This document shows, one piece after another, positions 8,390-14,601 of a stretch of DNA of 14,601 bases (the first letter of the stretch is position 1; each line of letters starts with the position of its first letter). The notes beneath the pieces were generated by a model, which ran no database searches, was not told the origin of the DNA, and saw nothing but the letters and a program-made list of their open reading frames with translations. Source of the stretch: Methylococcaceae bacterium UBA1147 (GTDB lineage: Bacteria; Pseudomonadota; Gammaproteobacteria; Methylococcales; UBA1147); the NCBI GenBank assembly GCA_002311315.1, contig DBZZ01000035.1, positions 1,098-15,698 of the forward strand, read 5' to 3'. Both the position numbers and the translations under genes were made by a program.

Positions 8390-9303
8390 ATGTCTGGTTC
8401 CTCCAGAAAAGTAATCTTTGCTGCGCTCGCCGGGAATTCGCTGATCGCCGTAATCAAATTCGTTGCGGCCTTCAGCACCGGAAGTTCTGCAATGTTCTCT
8501 GAAAGCATTCATTCGCTGGTTGATACCGGCAACCAGATTCTTCTGCTGTTCGGTATGAAAAGGGCCCAGAAACCGGCCGATAAAAACTATCCCTTTGGAT
8601 ACGGGAAGGAAATTTACTTCTGGAGTTTCGTGGTTGCCATCCTCATCTTCGCGGTCGGTGCCGGCGTCTCGATCTACGAAGGAATCAACCACATCTATTC
8701 ACCGCAAGCCGTAGAAAACCCGCTGGTCAACTATATCGTGCTCGGAGTGGCACTGGTTTTTGAAGGGTTCGCTTTGGCTTTCGCCCTGAGAGAGTTCAGC
8801 CGGGCAAAGGGAAATGGGGGTATATCGAGGCGGTGCGAAAAGGTAAGGATCCCACCCTGTTCATGGTCCTTTTCGAGGATTCTGCAGCAATACTTGGCCT
8901 GCTCGTCGCTTTCCTTGGCATTCTGCTCGGGCAGGTAACCGGAGACCCCCATTACGACGGCTATGCCTCGGTCATCATCGGGCTGATTCTGGGTGGGACG
9001 GCCATCTGGCTGGCCTGCGAAACAAAGGGCCTTTTAATCGGCGAAAGTGCCAACAACGAGACAGTAAGGGAAATCAGAAACATTGCCGGCAGTCAGGCTT
9101 CAGTTGAGCATGTCAATGAAGTCCTGACCCTGCACCTGGGACCTGAATTTCTCCTCGTTAACCTTAGTGTCGATTTCTACAACGACTGCTCGGCCGACGA
9201 GGTCGAAAAAGCAATCGCCGCAATGGATACGGCCATGAAACAGGCGCATCCGGTCATAAAGAAAGTATTTATCGAGGCTGAATCCAGGTGCCGAAGACCC
9301 TAG
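8390..9303 (+). pseudogene. Cation diffusion facilitator (SLC30A9/ZnT9-like), split by one frameshift
   Basis: The first piece carries four hydrophobic segments, SESIHSLVDTGNQ with the His and Asp expected in the membrane metal site, and YPFGYGKEIYFWS. The frame breaks at the GGG-AAA stretch 8809-8814. One additional base restores AKGKWGYIEAVRKGKDPTLF and joins the second piece, which has FEDSAAILGL, TGDPHYDGYAS and a cytoplasmic C-terminal domain. The repaired protein is about 304 residues, normal for the family. The Glu-Asp pair in the fifth helix and the HSLVDT motif point to the SLC30A9-like branch rather than the FieF or ZitB type. CDF proteins exchange divalent cations such as Zn or Mn for protons. 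GAGGTAA at 8377-8383 is a good ribosome binding site 8 bases before the ATG. The gene ends 11 bases from the convergent pgi. The lesion may be real or a base-call error. Confidence 0.85.
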
Positions 9304-9314
9304 ACTATCCGGCT

Positions 9315-10967
9315 CTACCGCATTCCATTCCTGTCCTTGAACCGGGCCAGTAGCCCGTTGGTAGACGAATCGTGCCGGTTCGGAAAGCTTTCGCCCTCGA
9401 TCTCTTCCAGAAGACCCGTGACCAGCTTTTTTCCGAGCTCAACGCCCCATTGGTCAAAGGAATTGATGCCCCACATGACTCCCTGTACAAACACCTTGTG
9501 TTCGTACAGCGCAATCAGAGCACCGAGGCTCTTCGAAGTCAGCCGGTCGATCACGATCGTGTTGCTCGGCCGGTTCCCAGCAAAGGTCTTGTGTCGAGCC
9601 AGGTCCTGCATGGATTCGCCATCCTCGGCTGAAGCCGTCAATTCGACCAAAGCTTCGTCGGTCGTCTTTCCTCTCATGAGCGCTTCAGCCTGGGCGAAAC
9701 AGTTGGCAACCAGGACCCGGTGGTGCATTTCAAGCCCCGAATCACCCTGCAAGGCCACGATGAAATCGACCGGAACCGGATCACTTCCCTGGTGAATCAA
9801 CTGATAAAAGGCGTGCTGACCATTGGTCCCAACGCCACCCCAGACAATCGGCGCGGTCTGCATGCTGGTATTGCGACCATGACGGTCAATGGTTTTTCCG
9901 TTGCTTTCCATGTCCAGCTGCTGAAGATAAGCAGGAAAAAGCTGCAACCTGTGATCGTAAGGCAGTGTGGCCAGCGTCTGGGCACCGAGGAAATTACGAT
10001 TCCAGATCCCGACCAGTGCCAGGATTACCGGCATGTTTTTCTCAAACGGCGTCGTACGAAAATGCTCATCCATGCCCCTCGCGCCCTTCAGCAAATCTTC
10101 GAATCCGGCCATTCCAATACTCAGTGCGATTGAAAGGCCGTTGGCCGACCAAAGGGAGTAGCGACCCCCAACCCAGTCCCAGGTTTCAAACAAGTTTGCC
10201 AGATCGATCCCGAAGGCTTGCACTTCGGCGGAATCGGCAGATACCGCTACGAAATGTCTTGCAACATTGGCTCCTGGTCCTGCCCTGTCCAAAAACCACT
10301 GCCTCGCAGAACGTGCGTTGATCATCGTTTCCGGCGTTTGGAAGGTCTTGGATGCAATGACAAAAAGGCTGGTCTGTGGATCCAGTTGGGACAAAACCCT
10401 GGACAGATCCGTACCGTCGACATTAGCAACAAAATGGCTTTTGATCGAAGAAACAGCGTACCCATGCAGGGCATCGACGACCATTCTTGGACCAAGGTCC
10501 GAACCGCCAATGCCGATGTTGACGATGTCCTTTACACGTTTCCCGGTACATCCGCGCCAGTCGCCACCATGAACCGCTTCAACGAAACGGCCAATGTTCT
10601 CGAGTTTCGACCTGACTGCCGGCAGAATATCTTTGCCATCAACTATCAGCGGTGGGCCATGCTGGTTTCGCAATGCCGTATGCAAAACCCGACGGTTTTC
10701 GGTCAGATTGATCTTTTCCCCACGGAACATCCTGTCGACCCAGCCTGCCAGGTCCTGCTGTCGGGCTGCTTCGACCAGAACCCTGAACGTATCCTCGTTG
10801 ATGCGGTTCTTGGAAAAATCGAGAAAAATTCCGGCTGCTTCAAGAGAAAAACGGGAAAACCGATTCGGATCGTTGTGGAATAACTCCCGCATGTCCAGTT
10901 GCCCGGCTTCGCGGTAATGATCTTGCACCGCTTTCCAGCAGGATGGCGAGACAGGATCAGGTGTCAT
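9315..10967 (-). CDS. pgi: Glucose-6-phosphate isomerase
   Basis: The 550-residue product interconverts glucose 6-phosphate and fructose 6-phosphate in the cytoplasm. It is full length (E. coli Pgi is 549). Landmarks are FSKNRI, GEKINLTENRRVLHTALRN, VNIGIGGSDLGPRMV, SNV-type FVANVDGTDLS, ASKTFQTPETM, FETWDWVGGRYSLWSA, the substrate-binding NGQHAFYQLIHQG with its catalytic His, WGVELGKKL with the catalytic Lys, and the C-terminal HDSSTNGLLARFK. At the WGEPGTNGQ position of E. coli the sequence is WGGVGTNGQ, so the usual catalytic Glu is Gly; from memory several proteobacterial Pgi enzymes share this. The gene follows panD by 112 bases, as in Pseudomonas, and probably shares its transcript. GAGG lies about 12 bases before the ATG, close to a small hairpin. 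Confidence 0.97.
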   Translation of the reverse strand: MTPDPVSPSCWKAVQDHYREAGQLDMRELFHNDPNRFSRFSLEAAGIFLDFSKNRINEDTFRVLVEAARQQDLAGWVDRMFRGEKINLTENRRVLHTALRNQHGPPLIVDGKDILPAVRSKLENIGRFVEAVHGGDWRGCTGKRVKDIVNIGIGGSDLGPRMVVDALHGYAVSSIKSHFVANVDGTDLSRVLSQLDPQTSLFVIASKTFQTPETMINARSARQWFLDRAGPGANVARHFVAVSADSAEVQAFGIDLANLFETWDWVGGRYSLWSANGLSIALSIGMAGFEDLLKGARGMDEHFRTTPFEKNMPVILALVGIWNRNFLGAQTLATLPYDHRLQLFPAYLQQLDMESNGKTIDRHGRNTSMQTAPIVWGGVGTNGQHAFYQLIHQGSDPVPVDFIVALQGDSGLEMHHRVLVANCFAQAEALMRGKTTDEALVELTASAEDGESMQDLARHKTFAGNRPSNTIVIDRLTSKSLGALIALYEHKVFVQGVMWGINSFDQWGVELGKKLVTGLLEEIEGESFPNRHDSSTNGLLARFKDRNGMR

Positions 10968-10974
10968 TTTCTGG

Positions 10975-11048
10975 CAGGACCTCAGTCTGTCCTGTTGTAG
11001 AGTTTAGCCCTGGCGTTTGCCGCAATTCCGTCTCCGGAATCCGGCAAA
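10975..11048 (-). repeat. Two hairpins in the panD-pgi spacer
   Basis: The arms CAGGAC (10975-10980) and GTCCTG (10989-10994) enclose an 8-base loop directly upstream of the pgi start. The only Shine-Dalgarno-like GAGG (minus strand, 10980-10983) lies at the edge of this stem. A second, larger imperfect hairpin spans 11016-11048: TTTGCCG pairs with CGGCAAA, and inside it TTCCG pairs with CGGAA. No T-run follows either one on the minus strand, so these are more likely RNA-processing or translation-control structures than terminators. Confidence 0.45.
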
Positions 11049-11079
11049 TGTCTCAGTGGCATCAGAATGGGATACTGAC

Positions 11080-11460
11080 TCAGGCGGCCTGCACCGGAAT
11101 CGTCCGGCTGGTGCGTACGATCCTGTTGTTCTCATCGACGTAAACCAGCTGAGGCTTGAAACTGGCCAGTTCGTTCTCGGCAAGGACAACGTAGGCACAG
11201 ATAATCAGTAAATCACCCGGGTTGGCCAGGTGCGCAGCCGCACCGTTAACCGAAATCACTCCGGAATCTTTCGCCGCTCGGATCGCGTAGGTCGTCAAAC
11301 GGCTTCCGTTAGTGATATTGTAAATATGAATTTGCTCGTATTCGCAAATCCCTGACCGATCGAGCAACCTGCCATCGATTGCACAGGATCCCTCGTACCC
11401 CAGCTCGGAATGCGTAACACTGACCCGGTGCAGCTTGGCCTTAAGCATCGTCGTTTGCAT
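11080..11460 (-). CDS. panD: Aspartate 1-decarboxylase, pyruvoyl-dependent
   Basis: The 126-residue proenzyme makes beta-alanine from aspartate for pantothenate synthesis. The self-cleavage site is Gly24-Ser25 in YEGSCAID, counting from ATG 11460, exactly as in E. coli (MIRTML... aligns with MQTTML...). Other conserved parts are KLHRVSVTH, the catalytic region ITNGSRLTTYAI, SVNGAAAHLANPGDLLII and the C-terminal RTSRTIPVQ. The start at 11460 is chosen by this alignment; ATG 11448 would shorten the N-terminus by four residues. No good Shine-Dalgarno precedes it. Unlike the usual arrangement it is separated from panC by 406 bases and appears to have its own promoter at 11498-11526. It precedes pgi. 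Confidence 0.96.
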   Translation of the reverse strand: MQTTMLKAKLHRVSVTHSELGYEGSCAIDGRLLDRSGICEYEQIHIYNITNGSRLTTYAIRAAKDSGVISVNGAAAHLANPGDLLIICAYVVLAENELASFKPQLVYVDENNRIVRTSRTIPVQAA

Positions 11461-11497
11461 AAATACGTTAAGTTCAGAACAAGAATTTGGACGGAGG

Positions 11498-11526
11498 ATT
11501 ATGCATTAAAGCCATTCGACAGGCAA
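11498..11526 (-). promoter_or_regulatory. Likely sigma-70 promoter for panD-pgi
   Basis: Read on the minus strand, TTGCCT (11526-11521) and CATAAT (11503-11498) are 17 bases apart. They match the -35 and -10 consensus at 4 of 6 and 5 of 6 positions. Transcription would start near 11491 and leave about 30 bases before the panD ATG. This would let panD and pgi be expressed independently of pcnB-folK-panB-panC. Confidence 0.5.
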
Positions 11527-11544
11527 CTTAAACGCAAGGCACTG

Positions 11545-11851
11545 CCCGGTTCAAATAGAACCATTTGACGGGTCAGTAGTTCATCTTTCGGATCAATGGC
11601 TTGATCCGAAAAACACCACGGGCTAGAGGCCAATCTAGCGACCGTTACAAATCGTATTCAACCCTGCTTACAGTCACTCCTGCAGCCAAACCTATCTGGT
11701 TTTCGAAAACTCAACGAAGGTCTGGCTCCCGATAGGCCAGGTGAAAGGAACTGTCCAGCCATACCAACACGAACTTCTTGATCCGTTTCCATGGCCTTCG
11801 GAGTTGCAGAAAAACCAGAATGCCTTGCGATTACCGTACCCTGTCGCAAGG
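11545..11851 (-). repeat. Cluster of four inverted repeats in the panC-panD gap
   Basis: Four stem-loops lie between the panC stop and the panD promoter. CCTTGCGA (11823-11830) pairs with TCGCAAGG (11844-11851) across 13 bases, shortly after panC. GCTAGA (11622-11627) pairs with TCTAGC (11634-11639). TTTCGGATCAA (11586-11596) pairs perfectly with TTGATCCGAAA (11601-11611) around the loop TGGC. CCCG plus TCAAAT pairs with ATTTGA plus CGGG at 11545-11572, with a GT bulge. None is followed by a T-run on the minus strand, so simple intrinsic termination is unlikely. No credible reading frame occupies the gap. It may be a structured RNA, a factor-dependent terminator, or a relic of a small mobile element. 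Confidence 0.55.
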
Positions 11852-11866
11852 GAGAATCCCTGACCA

Positions 11867-12712
11867 CTATGCAATCGACACCGCCTTGTTGTCAATTAGA
11901 CGGGCGCTTCCCAGCCATGCGGCTGCAAGTACAACCAGTTCGGTATCGCCGGCATGCGGCGGCTCCAGATCGGAACGCCTTCTCACCGAAAAGTACTCCG
12001 GCCTAAATCCCATTGCCCGCAAATCCTTCTTTTGTTGGTTTTCCAGCGCGCCAAAATCCGAGCAACCCTTCGAAAGGCTGTCTACGGCATGGCAAAGAGC
12101 GCGGTAAAGTCCAGGAGCGCAACATCTTTCGGATTCCGTCAGGTAACAGTTCCTAGAACTGAGAGCAAGCCCGTCCGGCTCCCGAACCGTTGCCACGGAG
12201 CGGATCTGAACCGGTAGATTGAGATCGGCAACCATCTTTCTGATAACCATCAGTTGCTGAAAATCCTTTTCCCCGAACACAGATAACTCGGGTTGCACCA
12301 TATTGAACAACTTCAGGACGACAGTCGCTACAGCAGAAAAATGCCCGGGGCGGTACTCCCCACACAACAGGTCCGAAAGCGTGGGCACCATTACCGTGGT
12401 CAGTAAGCTTTGCGGATGGAGTTCGCTTCTGCTCGGCGCAAACAGCAAATCCACACCCCTGCTGCAAAGCTGACTGGTGTCCTTTTCAAGGGTCCTGGGA
12501 TAACCCAAAAAATCTTCCCCTTCGCAGAACTGGGTGGGGTTCACGAAAATACTGGCAACGACCCGTTCGCCGTGTAAACGTGCCTCATCCATGAGTTTCA
12601 GATGCCCCTCGTGCAGGTTCCCCATGGTCGGCACCAGCACGATTCGCACCGAATCCATGCGCCAATCGCCCAGCTGCTTGCGCAGAGAAGCAACAGAATC
12701 GATGATGATCAT
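11867..12712 (-). CDS. panC: Pantothenate synthetase
   Basis: The 281-residue enzyme joins pantoate and beta-alanine with ATP, through a pantoyl-adenylate, in the cytoplasm. Motifs: VPTMGNLHEGHLKL with the HxGH signature, SIFVNPTQF, GYPRTLEKD, YRPGHFSAVATVVLKLFN, the signature FGEKDFQQL, and REPDGLALSSRN with the KMSKS-like loop. Length is standard. It starts 51 bases after the panB stop, consistent with co-transcription; a weak AAGG lies about 12 bases upstream. After the stop TAG (11867-11869) comes the repeat-rich gap before panD. Nothing in the sequence suggests loss of function. Confidence 0.97.
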   Translation of the reverse strand: MIIIDSVASLRKQLGDWRMDSVRIVLVPTMGNLHEGHLKLMDEARLHGERVVASIFVNPTQFCEGEDFLGYPRTLEKDTSQLCSRGVDLLFAPSRSELHPQSLLTTVMVPTLSDLLCGEYRPGHFSAVATVVLKLFNMVQPELSVFGEKDFQQLMVIRKMVADLNLPVQIRSVATVREPDGLALSSRNCYLTESERCCAPGLYRALCHAVDSLSKGCSDFGALENQQKKDLRAMGFRPEYFSVRRRSDLEPPHAGDTELVVLAAAWLGSARLIDNKAVSIA

Positions 12713-12763
12713 GACAGTTGCGCCTTAACCGTCACCGGTGATCCTTAGACATCTGCAGGAGAT

Positions 12764-13573
12764 TTATTCGAAAGTGTGTTCGGTTGCCGGAAATTCACCT
12801 TCCCGAACCGCCTTGACATAAGATTTTACAGCAGCCTCAAGCCTTCCGGTATCGGCCAGGAAGTCTCTTACAAACCTGGGCTTTTTTTCAGCCCCCATGC
12901 CCAGCATGTCCTGAAGCACCAACACCTGGCCATCACATGCCTCACCGGCACCGATTCCGATGGTTGGAATCGACAGGCTTCGCGTGATTTCAGTAGCAAG
13001 GCTACGCGGGATACATTCCAGAACCAGTAAATCCGCCCCAGCCTCTTCGAGGACAATAGCGTCCTCCTTCATTCTGGCGGCAACCTCCGGGTCTTTCCCC
13101 TGCACGCGAAAGCCTCCAATCCGGTGAATCGACTGAGGCGTCAGTCCAAGATGTCCGCAAACCGGGATCCCTTGCTCCACCAGGTGGCGGATGGTGTCGG
13201 CGAATCGCCGACCACCTTCCAGCTTTACCATCTGGGCATACCCTTCGCGCACAAGCCTGGCTGAATTTTTCGCGGCTTGCGGAAGGCTGGAGTAGCTCAT
13301 GAACGGCAGATCCACGATCAACCACGCTCGTTTCCTGGCTTTGGCCACGCAACAGCTATGGTAGACCATCTCGTCCATGGTGACCGAAAGGGTATTCTGC
13401 TCGCCCTTGATGACCATTCCCAACGAATCACCCACCAAGATAATATCGACTCCAGACTGGTCCAGCAAACGGCTGAACGACGCATCGTAAGCCGTCAAGC
13501 AGGCGATTCTTTCGCCCCGCTTCTTCATACCCAGAAAAGCCTGAACCGTCAACGCTTGGTCGTTGCATTCCAT
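12764..13573 (-). CDS. panB: 3-methyl-2-oxobutanoate hydroxymethyltransferase
   Basis: PanB adds a hydroxymethyl group from 5,10-methylenetetrahydrofolate to ketoisovalerate, the first committed step to pantoate. Key parts: CLTAYDASFSRLLDQSG, ILVGDSLGMV with a metal-ligand Asp, VDLPFMSY with the second Asp, KLEGG with the Glu ligand, GHLGLTPQSIH, LVLECIP with the catalytic Glu, and IPTIGIGAGEACDGQVLVLQDMLGM. The reading frame is open to 13633. ATG 13571-13573 is preferred because AGGTGG (13580-13585, minus strand) lies 6 bases upstream and because the family N-terminus (about 270 residues in total) then fits. With this start panB begins 43 bases after the folK stop. Its folate cofactor links it to the neighbouring folK pathway. 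Confidence 0.95.
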   Translation of the reverse strand: MECNDQALTVQAFLGMKKRGERIACLTAYDASFSRLLDQSGVDIILVGDSLGMVIKGEQNTLSVTMDEMVYHSCCVAKARKRAWLIVDLPFMSYSSLPQAAKNSARLVREGYAQMVKLEGGRRFADTIRHLVEQGIPVCGHLGLTPQSIHRIGGFRVQGKDPEVAARMKEDAIVLEEAGADLLVLECIPRSLATEITRSLSIPTIGIGAGEACDGQVLVLQDMLGMGAEKKPRFVRDFLADTGRLEAAVKSYVKAVREGEFPATEHTFE

Positions 13574-13616
13574 CGTCATCCACCTGCAAAACGGGTTATC
13601 GGTAATTGGAATTTGT

Positions 13617-14120
13617 TCAGGCGATCCGGTCAAGCCCCGATCTTGGACACTGCTGCAGCAAAACTGAAACCTTCCCCTTTCCTGGAATCGTCACATGCGG
13701 GGCGATTTCTGACAACGGATAAAGCACGAATGCTCGTTCGGCAATCCCAACGTGCGGCACGGTCAGCTCTGGAACCTCGATCCTCTCATCACCGTACAAC
13801 AGCAGATCAAGATCAAGCGTTCTCGCACCCCAACGCACGACTTTGACCCGGCCGTGGCGGATTTCGATTGCCTGAAGTTCCCGCAGCAGTTGCATTGGTG
13901 AAAAAGTCGTCTCAACGGCCATCACCGCATTCACGTAATCCGGCTGCTCCTTCCGCCCCATAGGCGGACTGCCGTACAGGCCAGAAAATTTCACCATCTG
14001 GCATCCGGCCAAGGCAGCCACCGCTTTGATGCCCAACCGCACCTGCTCCTGGGGGTTCGAGAGGTTGCTGCCGATCGCAACGTATGCCACGACCGGAGCG
14101 ACACCGGCACTGCTAGCCAT
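13617..14120 (-). CDS. folK: 2-amino-4-hydroxy-6-hydroxymethyldihydropteridine pyrophosphokinase (HPPK)
   Basis: The 167-residue enzyme transfers pyrophosphate from ATP to 6-hydroxymethyl-7,8-dihydropterin in folate synthesis. Landmarks are AYVAIGSNLSNPQEQV at the N-terminus, YGSPPMGRKEQPDYVNAV, the HPPK signature RWGARTLDLDLLLYG with the Mg-binding Asp residues, and ERAFVLYPLSEIAP near the C-terminus. Its ATG overlaps the pcnB stop by 8 bases (ATGGCTAG), which indicates translational coupling and explains the lack of a good ribosome binding site. Confidence 0.96.
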   Translation of the reverse strand: MASSAGVAPVVAYVAIGSNLSNPQEQVRLGIKAVAALAGCQMVKFSGLYGSPPMGRKEQPDYVNAVMAVETTFSPMQLLRELQAIEIRHGRVKVVRWGARTLDLDLLLYGDERIEVPELTVPHVGIAERAFVLYPLSEIAPHVTIPGKGKVSVLLQQCPRSGLDRIA

Positions 14121-14601
14121 CGTTTTTAATCACGGAAACCTTTTGTCCTGATCGACTTCTCCTGCGCCGCCGGTGCCTCGGGACCGATCGACGAACCATT
14201 TTCTTCTGTTCTGCCTCTTCCGAAGACTGAAAACTATCCCACCATGAGGCCAGTGCCGGATCGGCGTCACCCGTGGTTGCTCGCAGCACCAGAAAATCAT
14301 AGGCCGCCCTGAACCGCGGGTGCGCAAGAAGACGGAACGGCCGATCACCAGACCGGATCTTGAAACGCGGCTGCAGGCACCAGACTTCTCTCATCGGAAA
14401 AGACACCCTGCGAGGAAGTGCTGTCGTTTTCGACTGGATCGGGATCACTTCAGCCGCCGCCTGCTGAATTGCCATGAAAGAATCTTCGCCCTTGTTCAAC
14501 CGGTCTTGCCACCGGATCCTCACCGGCTCCCACAGGAACGCCGCCAACAGGAAATAAGCCGTAACAGGCTTGCCCTGCCGAATTCGGAAATCTGTATTTT
14601 C
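14113..14601 (-). CDS. pcnB: Poly(A) polymerase I, C-terminal part
   Basis: Only the last 162 residues lie in the window; the frame is open through the right edge (position 14601), so the gene begins outside. The visible part matches the PAP I C-terminus: NTDFRIRQGKPVTAYFLLAA, REVWCLQPRFKIRSG, then FRLLAHPRFRAAYDFLVLRA, followed by WWDSFQ and an Arg-rich tail (MVRRSVPRHRRRRRSRSGQK) that in E. coli PcnB contributes to RNA binding. The enzyme adds 3' poly(A) tails to RNAs, usually favouring decay. The nucleotidyltransferase domain is not in the window. Gene order pcnB-folK-panB-panC-panD-pgi matches Pseudomonas. The stop overlaps folK by 8 bases. Confidence 0.95.
   Translation of the reverse strand, partial: ENTDFRIRQGKPVTAYFLLAAFLWEPVRIRWQDRLNKGEDSFMAIQQAAAEVIPIQSKTTALPRRVSFPMREVWCLQPRFKIRSGDRPFRLLAHPRFRAAYDFLVLRATTGDADPALASWWDSFQSSEEAEQKKMVRRSVPRHRRRRRSRSGQKVSVIKNDG

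Noticed and set aside
10218..10883. 221-codon plus-strand frame opposite pgi
   Set aside because: It is a shadow of the strongly conserved pgi coding sequence; the product is Cys/Arg-rich and lacks any domain.
11586..11611. Perfect 11-bp hairpin as a rho-independent terminator
   Set aside because: On neither strand is the stem followed by a T-run, so the classical terminator criterion is not met.
11658..11895. Two 67-69-codon minus-strand frames in the panC-panD gap
   Set aside because: They overlap the end of panC, disagree in frame with each other and show no family similarity or ribosome binding site.
13574..13633. Upstream start of panB at 13633
   Set aside because: It would overlap folK and add 20 residues unlike the family N-terminus; the AGGTGG site fits ATG 13571-13573 better.
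1..14601. Defence system, prophage, CRISPR or biosynthetic gene cluster
   Set aside because: No nuclease, integrase, repeat-spacer array, multi-enzyme cluster or transposase was recognised; the genes are metabolic, transport and regulatory.

Overview
The window looks like the chromosome of a gammaproteobacterium with moderate to high GC content. The strongest clue is the minus-strand gene order pcnB-folK-panB-panC-panD-pgi, the same series I know from Pseudomonas and its relatives. The proteins themselves (PAP I tail, HPPK, PanB, PanC, PanD, Pgi) read as ordinary gammaproteobacterial enzymes. No tRNA, rRNA, CRISPR array, insertion sequence or phage gene was seen. No species is claimed.

Layout. 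The left part (1-3449, plus strand) holds accessory genes, several of them damaged. First comes a short orphan reading-frame tail, then a YdcF/ElyC-family membrane protein gene broken by a single-base frameshift. Next is an apparently intact cytoplasmic alpha/beta hydrolase, then a heavily decayed sigma-54 response regulator of the PilR type. A convergent minus-strand TSUP (TauE/SafE) transporter follows at 3453-4310. About 1.1 kb (4311-5412) has no convincing intact gene and at most the tail of a decayed one. The centre (5413-8235) is a 940-residue protein with three modules: acyl carrier protein, acyl-AMP ligase and PlsC acyltransferase. A cation diffusion facilitator of the SLC30A9 type (8390-9303) follows and is split by one frameshift.

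The right part (9315-14601, minus strand) is the housekeeping block, read from the right edge leftward: the pcnB 3' end, folK, panB, panC, a 406-base gap with several inverted repeats and a likely promoter, panD, and pgi. PanB, PanC and PanD together supply pantothenate for CoA and for the 4'-phosphopantetheine arm of carrier proteins, including the ACP module of the trimodular protein. That link is metabolic and not evidence of co-regulation.

The most notable points are the trimodular ACP-ligase-acyltransferase, the PilR-type pseudogene with at least five separable lesions, the contrast between damaged plus-strand genes and an intact minus-strand operon, and the structured panC-panD gap. I did not find a clearly new multi-gene system.
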